This document shows, piece after piece, positions 45,384 to 53,701 of a stretch of 61,811 nucleotides of DNA. Source of the stretch: Dawidia soli (GTDB lineage: Bacteria > Bacteroidota > Bacteroidia > Cytophagales > Cyclobacteriaceae); assembly GCF_018598185.1 (NCBI RefSeq), contig NZ_JAHESC010000043.1, forward strand, positions 1-61,811. Direction: 5' to 3'. Both the position numbers and the translations under genes were made by a program. The notes under the pieces are model-generated. The model saw only the letters and a list, made by a program, of their open reading frames with translations, was not told the DNA's origin and ran no database searches. Every line of letters begins with the position of its first letter. Within the stretch, counting starts at the first letter, position 1.

Positions 45384-46507
45384 TGACCCGGCCCGTAGCC
45401 CATGTGTTGATACGCATCTTCGCGTACCGGTTCTATAAGACCAATGCCGGGCTGTTCCTGTTCCTCTTTGTAACCGTGGTGACGTACTTCTTTTTTATGA
45501 ACGTACTGAACGAAACACACCTCGTACCGGCGGACCGCATACGGTACAATCTCATTTTTGCGCTGTCGTTCGTTTCATCCCCGTACATCTGCGGGGCGGT
45601 CTTTGTGGGGTGGGCGTTCTATACCGTACGCAGCTGGAGCTTTGTGCTGAAGCAATCCCGGTTGCCGGAGCAACAGTTTTTGACCTACAGCGTTACCGCA
45701 GCCCCTAAGGTGCAGCAGTATGTCGACTGGTGCCTGGTGCAACTGGTGCTTTCGCTCCCGGCCTTTGTGTTTGCATTGTTCTGCGTGGTTGTGGGTCTGG
45801 TTTATCAATATTATCTGATACCCGTGTTACTGGTGGCCTACGTGCTGCTGGTGATCCTGGTGAGTGCGGCGTTATATGTGTGGTACATAAACCGGCTGGC
45901 GAGCGACGTCGGGCGTTGGTGGATGACGACACTCACCCGGCGTTGGCGAAAACCCCTGTTCAGTTTGTATCTGTACGAGCTCTTGTACCGGCAGAAGCTT
46001 ACGCTGACGGTCACCAAGTTGTTTTCGTGGCTGATCCTGGCGGGCGGTATCGTGCTGTTCGGCAGCCTGACAGCCGATGTGCGCATGGGCGGCGTGATGG
46101 TATTGCTGCTGGCATTGGCCCACCTGGTGGTACTGTATCAGTGGCAGCAATTTGAGAATACCTACCTCAGCGTATTGCCGAACCTGCCGTGGCCACGGTG
46201 GCGGCGTTATGGTCATACCCTGTTGGCCTACCTGTTGTTGACGTTGCCTGAAACGATATGGATACTGACACAGGGCGATCTTTCGACAGCTGCCGGGTTG
46301 GCAGCGTTGAACCTCGCCATGGGGATGCTGCTCCGCAGTTACTTGTACAGGATGCCGCTGTCGATGGCGAAGTTTGTAACGGCGGCGTTCTACGGCTTTA
46401 TGATCTTGTTTCTGGTGATCCTTTTTGGGGGAATGTGGTGGGCTGCACCGGTGATGTTGGCTGCCTCGGCCATACTATTCTACCAACGCTACTACACCTA
46501 CAAGTAA
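45383..46507 (+). CDS. Multi-pass membrane protein, probable ABC permease
   Basis: 374 residues with about eight to ten transmembrane segments spread over the chain (for example GLFLFLFVTVVTYFFFMNVL, LSLPAFVFALFCVVVGLVY, MILFLVILFGGMWWAAPV). There is no ABC ATPase motif and no recognised domain. The ATG overlaps the stop of the ATP-binding gene, which assigns it as the membrane partner. An upstream frame extension overlaps the ATPase gene and is unlikely to be used. Confidence 0.8.
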   Translation: MTRPVAHVLIRIFAYRFYKTNAGLFLFLFVTVVTYFFFMNVLNETHLVPADRIRYNLIFALSFVSSPYICGAVFVGWAFYTVRSWSFVLKQSRLPEQQFLTYSVTAAPKVQQYVDWCLVQLVLSLPAFVFALFCVVVGLVYQYYLIPVLLVAYVLLVILVSAALYVWYINRLASDVGRWWMTTLTRRWRKPLFSLYLYELLYRQKLTLTVTKLFSWLILAGGIVLFGSLTADVRMGGVMVLLLALAHLVVLYQWQQFENTYLSVLPNLPWPRWRRYGHTLLAYLLLTLPETIWILTQGDLSTAAGLAALNLAMGMLLRSYLYRMPLSMAKFVTAAFYGFMILFLVILFGGMWWAAPVMLAASAILFYQRYYTYK

Positions 46508-46628
46508 GGAAAAGGCCGGTGCGATGGGAAAATGAGTTCCATTTGTCGTGATTCGCCCATCGCCCGAAGGCGTCGTAAGACATCTTGTGCGGTCACGGAA
46601 AGGAAAACCACTATACTACAGTGCGTGT

Positions 46629-46644
46629 TGACCGGAATCGGTCA
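46629..46644. other. 16-bp palindrome upstream of an orphan lipoprotein gene
   Basis: TGACCG-GAAT-CGGTCA, about 117 bp upstream of the next ATG. A regulatory site is possible. The rest of the spacer 46508-46760 shows no gene; a TTTG (46714 region) and A/T-rich stretch may be the promoter. Confidence 0.35.
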
Positions 46645-46760
46645 TGTAAGAATATTTGCTGCCCGGGCGGTCTGATCTATCGGCTCCGCTAGACGGCGTT
46701 TGTGCTTTTTCAATAGTTTTGAAGATCTATTGTCTAAAAAATTACCATCAACCATTATCT

Positions 46761-48134
46761 ATGAAAAACAAATTTTTACTGCTTTGCCTGACAGCCCTGG
46801 CAGTGTTGGCTTTTTCCTGTTCGGACGACAGCGACGATGTCAAAAAAGAAGAAGACGATGACCAGCCGCCCGTGGGAGAGACACGCGGTATGAACATCCA
46901 GGATGCACAGAGCCTGGTGCTGCTCGGACCCGCTCCCAACGGCCGCATCGGCGATGTACGCCCGGCTTACACACCCAATCTGTACAAGATTACAGAAGGC
47001 GGCTCCATGGAGGTTGTAAAGTTCCTGGATGCCCAGGGCAATGTTATCGATACCAAGGAGGCCGGCACCAATGTACTGGTACGTTGGATCACACCGATGA
47101 ACGACGAGTATGTGGCGCTTACGGGTGACTTTGTTTTTCCCGATAGCATCAGCACGAAACATTATACCACGCTGCTGCTGCGCAAGACCGACGGCGCCAT
47201 CTTCGATTTTACCCAGGGTGGTTTGGTGCCTCCATGGAAAAGACTGGGCGAAGCAGTTGTAAAGGCCGATGGCGCGGGCAATCTATATTATCTGACCATG
47301 GATAATGCTGCCGGTTCCGTAAAGAAACTGGATGTTTCCAACCCCCAGCAGCCGGCGGTATCAGGTTATACATCCACCGGGCAGGAAGCCCGGTATTTCG
47401 AAATGGATGCGCACGGAAATTGCCTCTACAAATATGGCGAGTCTGGCGGCGTAACCCAGGCGAACGGCACGGCCGATCTGCGCATCCGGAAAGCCAACGG
47501 AGGGATCTTTGAAGTGAAGGTCGATGGCCGCGACAACCGCGAAGCCTGGCTGGGCAATAACGGATCGTTCTATTTCATCACGTACACCTGGGATAACGGT
47601 TATTTGCCCGCCATCCACAGAATAACGATCACGGGAAGCGAGATCGCGATCAACACCGTTTGGTCGGCCAACGACGACCTCGACGTGAACGACGCCGTCG
47701 GCAGCATGATGCGCACCGAGAGCCAGGGAGCCTATATGATCCGGAAAGAGAATTCGGTTGTCTTTGTCGATACCTATTTTAATCGCAACCTTCACTGGGA
47801 GTTTTTCGAGGAGGATAATACCGTGCGCAAATTTGAGCTTCCGCAGGTTGAGGAAGGCGCCCTGTTGGTGTACTCTGAACGCTACTACTACATAGCCTCC
47901 GGCACGAACCTGTACAAAGTGGACCTCGATACACACGCGTATGAAAGTCTGCTGCCCGAAAACGCGTATGAAGTGTATACCATGAACGTAAGCGCCGATG
48001 ACGTGGTGCAGTTCAGCGCAATGCGTTTCAGCGACGGCAAGAAGATCGTAGCCGAAATTAGCGCTGCTGGTGCCCTGACCGTGGTGAGCGAGGAGCTGGA
48101 AGCGGCGGCGATCGTATTGCAACGCTTGAATTAA
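46761..48134 (+). CDS. Lipoprotein of unknown function
   Basis: About 457 residues. Lipobox VLAFSC (Cys20) is followed by an acidic linker (DDSDDVKKEEDDD). The body has repeated short beta-rich units with aromatic and Gly turns (GNLYYLTMDNAAG, GNCLYKYGESGG, GSFYFITYTWDNGY, YYIASGTNLYKVDLDTH), suggesting a beta-propeller. I do not recognise the family. The ATG at 46761 is preferred because the upstream frame has no sensible start. It is a single gene ended by a strong terminator. Confidence 0.75.
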   Translation: MKNKFLLLCLTALAVLAFSCSDDSDDVKKEEDDDQPPVGETRGMNIQDAQSLVLLGPAPNGRIGDVRPAYTPNLYKITEGGSMEVVKFLDAQGNVIDTKEAGTNVLVRWITPMNDEYVALTGDFVFPDSISTKHYTTLLLRKTDGAIFDFTQGGLVPPWKRLGEAVVKADGAGNLYYLTMDNAAGSVKKLDVSNPQQPAVSGYTSTGQEARYFEMDAHGNCLYKYGESGGVTQANGTADLRIRKANGGIFEVKVDGRDNREAWLGNNGSFYFITYTWDNGYLPAIHRITITGSEIAINTVWSANDDLDVNDAVGSMMRTESQGAYMIRKENSVVFVDTYFNRNLHWEFFEEDNTVRKFELPQVEEGALLVYSERYYYIASGTNLYKVDLDTHAYESLLPENAYEVYTMNVSADDVVQFSAMRFSDGKKIVAEISAAGALTVVSEELEAAAIVLQRLN

Positions 48135-48137
48135 TAC

Positions 48138-48153
48138 TTACGTGCGCACGTAA
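48138..48153. other. Perfect 16-bp palindrome TTACGTGCGCACGTAA
   Basis: Fully self-complementary, 4 bp after the lipoprotein stop and 10 bp before a terminator. It has no spacer, so it is more like a protein site or a small cruciform than an RNA hairpin. Confidence 0.4.
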
Positions 48154-48162
48154 CGATAGGAG

Positions 48163-48195
48163 AAGGCCCGGCAATGTACGCTGCCGGGCCTTTTA
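48163..48195. terminator. Bidirectional terminator between convergent genes
   Basis: AAGGCCCGGCA (48163-48173) and TGCCGGGCCTT (48182-48192), a perfect 11-bp stem with an 8-nt loop and T/A-rich flanks. It separates the orphan lipoprotein from the ECF operon. Confidence 0.9.
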
Positions 48196-48203
48196 TATTC
48201 ATC

Positions 48204-49292
48204 TTATGCGCGCCGCCGCCGGGTGAAGAGAAAGACCGTCAAGATGATCACTCCGCCCGAGACAGCCACCGCCCAGTAGTTTAGCTGACGTGCCTCGGCG
48301 TAGAATGTATGATCCTTTATCAGAAATTTAATGGAGGGCGGATTCCAGAAAAGCTGGTTGCCTGAAATGGAGTCGGCATTGGTTCGGACCACTCCCCACG
48401 GCATATTGATCTGGTGCCGATAGGTAGCATCGCTGGCTACAGACATAAAGCTAAGTTTGCTATCCATCGCTTTAAGCAAGGCCTGCCGTATCGTTGATAG
48501 TTGAGCCGAGGATAGCGGAATACCGAGGCTATCGAGTGTGTCGACCATGTAGTTCTCACTGATATCATGCCTGGAAACAACATCCCGAAGGATACTTTCT
48601 TTGTGTGCCCGCAGCGTGTCGTACCACCGGTCCTCTACGTGGTTTTCCTGCATAAGCTTTACCGTAAGATCATAATATTGCTCATACAGGGCACGTAAGC
48701 TGTAGTCGCCGAAGAGCTTATCGTGCAGGTGGGCGAGGTATATGCTGTCGGCCGGCGTGATCTTTTTGCCCTCGGCGGGGAGGCGGTCTATGAAGCTGTA
48801 GTCTTCCGGGGTCACATAGTTCGTGATCGGATAATCCAGCCGGTTGATCGCGTGATAGGTATCGGCGTAATAGAGATATGTATAGAACCAACGGAATTTC
48901 TTTTCGAACGAACTGGTTACGCGAAACAATGTGTCGACGGGCGTCGCCAGCGCGGCATTCGCTTCGTGCACAGACGAGAAATGGCGACTGAAGGCATAAA
49001 GCGTTATCGAGTCAACTTCCGGGATCATTCGGGTCGCTACGGCCCACCCGTCTTCTACACGCAACCCGAATATGTTTTCAATGGTGTCGCTGTGGGTGAC
49101 CTCTACCGTATTGTCCGGTCTGGCATTGATCGCCTTAATAATTTTATGGTCTTCGGTTTGAGCGATGTGAATGGTCTTGTCCAAAGAGCCATCCGGGTAA
49201 ACGGTGGTTTCCATGGCGATATCCTGTTCGCAAGCGGAGAGGAGAGCTGACAGACATAGTAGGAAGTATATGATGTTGATTCGGAATTTCAT
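48204..49292 (-). CDS. Membrane-anchored lipoprotein, third gene of the ECF operon
   Basis: 362 residues. Lipobox ALLSAC (Cys21) is followed by a long soluble region with a VYPDGSLDKTIHIAQTEDH opening. A transmembrane segment (WAVAVSGGVIILTVFLF) and an RRRRA tail close the chain. Lipid at one end and a membrane helix with basic tail at the other give an unusual double anchor. No family recognised. Its start overlaps the anti-sigma gene by 4 bp, so it likely helps sense or answer an envelope signal. Confidence 0.75.
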   Translation of the reverse strand: MKFRINIIYFLLCLSALLSACEQDIAMETTVYPDGSLDKTIHIAQTEDHKIIKAINARPDNTVEVTHSDTIENIFGLRVEDGWAVATRMIPEVDSITLYAFSRHFSSVHEANAALATPVDTLFRVTSSFEKKFRWFYTYLYYADTYHAINRLDYPITNYVTPEDYSFIDRLPAEGKKITPADSIYLAHLHDKLFGDYSLRALYEQYYDLTVKLMQENHVEDRWYDTLRAHKESILRDVVSRHDISENYMVDTLDSLGIPLSSAQLSTIRQALLKAMDSKLSFMSVASDATYRHQINMPWGVVRTNADSISGNQLFWNPPSIKFLIKDHTFYAEARQLNYWAVAVSGGVIILTVFLFTRRRRA

Positions 49293-49831
49293 AGCGAAGA
49301 AAGTTTTCGTTGTTTATGCGTTTCGAAGAGTGATGCGGCACAGGACTCATCACGAAGACATTGATACCAGGAGGGGGTGGTTGGTTTCGACTGTTTTTTT
49401 TCCTCCGCGTATTGTTTTAGAAAGACGCCTGTATTCAAGGTGGCCGACGCTGCCGGGCCCGGCATGCGTTTGACCACGACTGGTCCACTATACTGTTCAG
49501 AAACAAAGAGCACCAACAACCCTACCGATACGGCCGCCAGCGAATATCGGACAAAGAGCGAATCCATCGGTGCGAGCAACCGGGTCACAACGGTTGCCCG
49601 CTGTGCCGGTTGTTCGATGCGTGCGAGAATGGCATCGGTAAGATGTTTCGCGTGCGCGGGCGCCGGTCGTGCCGTAGAAGCATGCTTCACCAGCGCAGAT
49701 TGCTGTTGTACTTCCTCCAGCAACGCGCGGCAGGCGTCGCACGTCAGCACGTGCTGGTCTATAATCAGACGCGCTGCGGGAGAGAGCTCATCATAGAGGT
49801 AGATGTCTTCTAAATATCGTGCACAGCTCAT
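49289..49831 (-). CDS. Anti-sigma factor with zinc-binding motif
   Basis: 180 residues. The N terminus carries an anti-sigma zinc motif, His27-x3-Cys31-x2-Cys34 (DQHVLTCDACRALLEEV). A transmembrane helix follows near 98-118 (RYSLAAVSVGLLVLFVS) and the rest is periplasmic and Pro-rich. It should hold the co-transcribed ECF sigma factor inactive at the membrane. It overlaps genes on both sides by 4 bp. Confidence 0.88.
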   Translation of the reverse strand: MSCARYLEDIYLYDELSPAARLIIDQHVLTCDACRALLEEVQQQSALVKHASTARPAPAHAKHLTDAILARIEQPAQRATVVTRLLAPMDSLFVRYSLAAVSVGLLVLFVSEQYSGPVVVKRMPGPAASATLNTGVFLKQYAEEKKQSKPTTPSWYQCLRDESCAASLFETHKQRKLSSL

Positions 49832-50406
49832 AACGAGAAGTGGTTTGTGTTGTCTTGATAAAAGGCACGGAGTTTTTCGCCCACCTGCCGGCGGGCATAA
49901 AACAAATTACTTTTTAAGGTGCCGGCGTCCATCGATAGAGCTTCGCACGCCTCCTGGGCGGAAAGCCCTTCGAGGTCGCGGAGGATAAAGACGGCGCGCT
50001 GTTTCGGCGGCAATGTTTCGCACGCCCGGTGAACGGACTGCAGCAGCTCGCGTTGCTGCAGGTCTTTTTCGGGTGAGCTCAGGTCGGGTATGCCGTGGCC
50101 ATCGGCTAGTCCGACCCGGTTCTTTTGCTGCCGGCGGTGGCGCGACTTTAAAAAGTCGAAGCACAGGTTGACGACGATGCGGTAGAGCCAGGTGGTGAGC
50201 TTGACCTCAGGCCTGTAGTCCGGCAGGTGGCGCCAGAGCCGGACGAAGGCTTCCTGGACGATATCCTGGGCGTCGTCGGCATCCCCCGTAAAACGGTAGG
50301 CAACGGAATACGCGTAGGGCTGAAGCCATTCCACTACCTCGCGAAAGGCCTGCGTGCTGCCGCGGGTAGCGCGCAGGATGGTGTCGGTCGGTGGCGGGTT
50401 AGGCAT
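49828..50406 (-). CDS. ECF RNA polymerase sigma factor
   Basis: About 192 residues with region 2 (PYAYSVAYRFTGDADDAQDIVQEAFVRLWRHL) and region 4 (LPPKQRAVFILRDLEGLSAQEACEALSM). The start is taken as the ATG at 50406 (MPNPPPTD). It overlaps the anti-sigma gene by 4 bp, forming a three-gene operon. On the minus strand a TAAATTTG element ends only 3 bp before the ATG, so the message could be leaderless, or that match could be chance. Confidence 0.93.
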   Translation of the reverse strand: MPNPPPTDTILRATRGSTQAFREVVEWLQPYAYSVAYRFTGDADDAQDIVQEAFVRLWRHLPDYRPEVKLTTWLYRIVVNLCFDFLKSRHRRQQKNRVGLADGHGIPDLSSPEKDLQQRELLQSVHRACETLPPKQRAVFILRDLEGLSAQEACEALSMDAGTLKSNLFYARRQVGEKLRAFYQDNTNHFSL

Positions 50407-50484
50407 CTTCAAATTTACCCATGATACGAGGACCCGCAGCGGAAGTCAAACGTGTTAAAAAAATTTTTCCGAAATCCACAACCG

Positions 50485-50521
50485 TTTGAAACCGTACGGT
50501 AAATGCGTTTTGAAACCGTAC
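50485..50521. promoter_or_regulatory. Two direct repeats TTTGAAACCGTAC upstream of tetR
   Basis: Identical 13-bp units at 50485-50497 and 50509-50521, 24 bp apart, in the spacer between the ECF operon and the efflux operon. They may serve either divergent gene. Confidence 0.55.
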
Positions 50522-50534
50522 ACGTTTCTTTTAC

Positions 50535-50569
50535 TTAAACATTTGTTTAAATCTTAAACAACCGTTTAA
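50535..50569. promoter_or_regulatory. Tandem palindromic operators for the TetR-family repressor
   Basis: TTAAACA-TT-TGTTTAA (50535-50550) is a perfect palindrome, and TTAAAC-AACC-GTTTAA (50554-50569) a second, sharing TTAAAC/GTTTAA arms. The second overlaps the -7 element at 50567, so binding would block transcription. Autoregulation is inferred. Confidence 0.65.
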
Positions 50570-50574
50570 CTTTG
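50542..50574 (+). promoter_or_regulatory. Promoter of the tetR-tolC-emrA-emrB operon
   Basis: TTTG (50542-50545), 21 bp, then TAACTTTG (50567-50574). The -7 box matches TAnnTTTG exactly. The leader to the tetR ATG would be about 80 nt. Confidence 0.6.
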
Positions 50575-50658
50575 CGTCCGTTACAAGACATCGGAGCACA
50601 GCAGACGCCCGCCTGCGACTCTCTCCCGGCCCGTCGAAGTGACATTTATACATCTTTT

Positions 50659-51249
50659 ATGACCAGCGAAAAAATACTGTCTGCCGCCGCCGAGCTTTTT
50701 ATGGAAAAGGGCTTCGACGCCGTCAGTGTACGCGAGATCGCCGCCAAGGCGGGGGTGAACGTGGCCCTGATCAACTACCACTTCCAGTCAAAGGAAAACT
50801 TATTCCTGTCTGTGCTGGAAGAGACGGTGTCCGCCTCGCGCATGAAGCTGAATAACCTGAACAATGCCGATATACCTTCCAAAGAAAAACTGCTGCAGGT
50901 GATCGACATGTATACGGAGAAGATCTTTACGAACTGCCGCGGCTATCATTTCATTCAGCGTGAGCTGACGGGGACGCAGCGTCCGGAGTTGGTAGAGGGC
51001 ATCGCCAAGATCACCAACAAGAACAGCGCCGAGCTGCGCCGGTTACTGGAAGACGGGCAGAAGAAGAAAGAGTTTAAGAAAGAGGCCGACGTCGACATGG
51101 TGAACGCAACTCTGTTCGGTGTCATGTACCAGGCCACGCACGCCGTACTTCGGAAGCGCTGGATACGCCCCGGCGAAGACGACGCGGCGTTCAAACAACG
51201 TGTTAAAGAATACCTGGTCGATCTGCTGACCGGGTACCTGATCAAATAA
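50659..51249 (+). CDS. TetR/AcrR-family transcriptional repressor
   Basis: About 196 residues. The N-terminal DNA-binding domain is classic: KILSAAAELFMEKGFDAVSVREIAAKAGVN followed by VALINYHFQSKENLF. The C-terminal part is a ligand-binding helical domain. It precedes tolC, emrA and emrB genes on the same strand, so it is likely their local repressor, released by a toxic compound. The ATG at 50659 is chosen because it starts right at the helix-turn-helix domain. Confidence 0.93.
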   Translation: MTSEKILSAAAELFMEKGFDAVSVREIAAKAGVNVALINYHFQSKENLFLSVLEETVSASRMKLNNLNNADIPSKEKLLQVIDMYTEKIFTNCRGYHFIQRELTGTQRPELVEGIAKITNKNSAELRRLLEDGQKKKEFKKEADVDMVNATLFGVMYQATHAVLRKRWIRPGEDDAAFKQRVKEYLVDLLTGYLIK

Positions 51250-51268
51250 ACCGAACCAATTTTTAGTT

Positions 51269-52591
51269 ATGTATAGAAGAATAACGTGGGCCCTGGCAGC
51301 GCTGCTACTCGCAGCAAGTGCGCAGGCGCAAACCGTCAGGAAGCTGACGCTCAAGGAGGCTGTGGACCTCGGCGTAGCCAACAGCAAGGAGCTGGCCGTA
51401 TCGTCGGCCAAAGTAAAACAAGCCCAGGCAAAGGCCGCCCAGGCAAGCGACAAGGTATGGCCGGAAGTGGGCGTAAGCGGCACCTATCTGCACCTCAATA
51501 CCCCCAACGTAGACATTAAGGCCAAGCCCGCCGACGGCGAAACAAGCGGCAGCTCACAGCTGGCCATCTTTGAAGACCTGCACGACATTGCGCTGCTGCA
51601 AGCCTCGGCATCCCTGCCGATCTTTAACGGCTTTCGTATCCGGAACAACCGCCTCATGGCCGAGTACCTGGAAGAAGCCGCCAAATACGATGCCCAAACG
51701 GCGAGGAGCAAAGTAATGCTCAATACGGAGAAAGCGGTTTATCAATATTATGAGCTGCTGGAAACGCGACGCACCATCGAGGAAAGCCTCAAGCGCGAGC
51801 AACAACGCGTGAAGGAATTTCAGGACCGGGAGAAACAAGGTCTGCTGGCGCGCAACGACCGGCTCAAAGCCGAGCTGCAGGCCAACAACATCGAGCTGGC
51901 ACTGACGGAAGTGAACAACAACGTGCAGCTGGCAGAATACAACCTCATTATATTGCTCGGCTTGCCCGACGACACAACGCTGGAGCTCGACACCGCCGGC
52001 ATGTTCGGCCAGATGCCACTGACCACGTGGGATGAATATTTGCAGACCGGTCTGACCAACCGCAGCGAGTTGAAAGCAGCAGAGTATCAGGTAAAAGCAG
52101 GTGAATCGGGGTACCGTGCCGCCAGGGCCAACCGCCTGCCGACGGTAGGGTTAAGCGCCGGGTATGTAAATGCGTACATCCCCAATGTCGCCAACATCAC
52201 CAACGCGATGAATGCCGGTGTCTCTGTGAAATATAGTCTGACCGGTGCCTTCCATGCGAACCACGGCATACAAGAAGCCAAAGCGCAGCAGGCGCAGGCC
52301 GAAGCGGCCCGCCAGGCCGCCACCGACCAGGTGAAAGTCACCGTGCGCCAGAAGTTCCTGAAGTGCCAGGAGTCGGTCGACCGGCTCGCGATCACCGAGC
52401 GTGCCATCGAGCAAGCCGAAGAGAACTATCAGATCACACACAACAAATACAACCAGGGTCTGGTGATCCTGTCGGACTACCTCGACGCCGACCTGGCGCT
52501 GCTGCAAGCCCGCATCAATTATGCGACGACCCGCGCCGAAAGCATGATCGCGTACTACGAGCTTCAGGAATCAGTCGGGAACCTTCAATAA
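51269..52591 (+). CDS. TolC-family outer-membrane efflux channel
   Basis: 440 residues with a signal peptide (WALAALLLAASAQAQ). Two similar halves of long coiled-coil helices carry OEP patterns (LTLKEAVDLGVANSKELAVSS; NRSELKAAEYQVKAGESGYRAARANRLPTVGLSAGY). It forms the outer-membrane exit duct for the following EmrA/EmrB-type genes. It begins 19 bp after tetR. Confidence 0.94.
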   Translation: MYRRITWALAALLLAASAQAQTVRKLTLKEAVDLGVANSKELAVSSAKVKQAQAKAAQASDKVWPEVGVSGTYLHLNTPNVDIKAKPADGETSGSSQLAIFEDLHDIALLQASASLPIFNGFRIRNNRLMAEYLEEAAKYDAQTARSKVMLNTEKAVYQYYELLETRRTIEESLKREQQRVKEFQDREKQGLLARNDRLKAELQANNIELALTEVNNNVQLAEYNLIILLGLPDDTTLELDTAGMFGQMPLTTWDEYLQTGLTNRSELKAAEYQVKAGESGYRAARANRLPTVGLSAGYVNAYIPNVANITNAMNAGVSVKYSLTGAFHANHGIQEAKAQQAQAEAARQAATDQVKVTVRQKFLKCQESVDRLAITERAIEQAEENYQITHNKYNQGLVILSDYLDADLALLQARINYATTRAESMIAYYELQESVGNLQ

Positions 52592-52615
52592 TCAGAACAA
52601 ACACCTTTATCCAGT

Positions 52616-53695
52616 ATGGAAACCAATAAGAGAAAGAAGAATAAAACATTTGCCGTCGTGTTGGGAGCCCTGGCCGTTGCGGGCGCAGCCTTTGGTATCA
52701 CTAAATATATTCACGGTCAGCACCATGAAGAGACCGACGACGCGCAGGTGGAAGCAGATATCAGCCCCATCATTCCGAAAGTGCCGGGGTATGTAACGCG
52801 CCTGCAGGTGGAAGACAACAAGGTCGTAAAGGCCGGCGATACCCTGGTCGTGCTCGACGACCGCGACCTGGCCCTGAAAGTACTGCAAGCCGAAGCAGCC
52901 CTCGAAAATGCCAAAGCCAGCCTCGCTACGTCGCAGGCCAGCTATACAACGTCACAAGAGAACGTATTGAGCTCGCGCTCGAACATGGAAGCGGCAGACG
53001 CCAACATCGAAATTGCACAAGTACGCGCCAAGCGTGCGGAGCAAGACTTCAAACGCTACCAGGAGTTGATCAAGACCAACTCGGTTACACAACAGCAGTA
53101 TGAGCAGGCAGAAGCCGAGAAAGATGCAGCCTTGAAACAGCTCGACGTAGCAAAACGTCAGCGCGAAGCCCTGTACCGCGAGACATCCGCCCGCAAAGCA
53201 CAGAGCAACGTAAGCGATCGCAACATTGCCCTGGCGCAGACTGTGGTGAAAGAACGCGAAGCAGACCTGCAATTTGCTAAACTGCAGCTGTCGTATGCCT
53301 ACATATTGGCCCCCACCAACGGCGTGATCTCACGCAAGAGCGTACAGCTCGGTCAGTACGTACAAGCAGGCCAATCGTTGTTTGCTCTCGTCACCGAAAA
53401 ACAAAAATGGGTGGTAGCCAACTTCAAAGAAACACAGCTGGACAAGATGAAGCCCGGCCAGGAAGTAGAGATCAAAGTAGACGCCTTCCCCGACGACGTG
53501 TTCGCGGGCAAGGTAGAATCGATCTCACCGGCAACAGGCGCAAAGTTTTCGTTGCTGCCGGCCGACAACGCGTCCGGTAACTTTGTGAAAGTGGTGCAAC
53601 GCGTGCCGGTAAAAATTGTGCTGACAGAGAAAGCCGCCAAGGCTGGTCTGCTGCGCGCCGGTATGAACGTGATTGTAGACGTACACCTGGACTAA
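52616..53695 (+). CDS. EmrA/HlyD-family membrane fusion protein
   Basis: 359 residues. An N-terminal transmembrane anchor (about 10-30) is followed by ETDDAQVEADISPIIPKVPGYV, typical of EmrA, a lipoyl-type domain, a long coiled coil (80-200) and a beta-barrel (QLSYAYILAPTNGVISRKSV). It links the inner-membrane MFS pump to TolC. It starts 24 bp after tolC. Confidence 0.95.
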   Translation: METNKRKKNKTFAVVLGALAVAGAAFGITKYIHGQHHEETDDAQVEADISPIIPKVPGYVTRLQVEDNKVVKAGDTLVVLDDRDLALKVLQAEAALENAKASLATSQASYTTSQENVLSSRSNMEAADANIEIAQVRAKRAEQDFKRYQELIKTNSVTQQQYEQAEAEKDAALKQLDVAKRQREALYRETSARKAQSNVSDRNIALAQTVVKEREADLQFAKLQLSYAYILAPTNGVISRKSVQLGQYVQAGQSLFALVTEKQKWVVANFKETQLDKMKPGQEVEIKVDAFPDDVFAGKVESISPATGAKFSLLPADNASGNFVKVVQRVPVKIVLTEKAAKAGLLRAGMNVIVDVHLD

Positions 53696-53701
53696 TACCC
53701 T

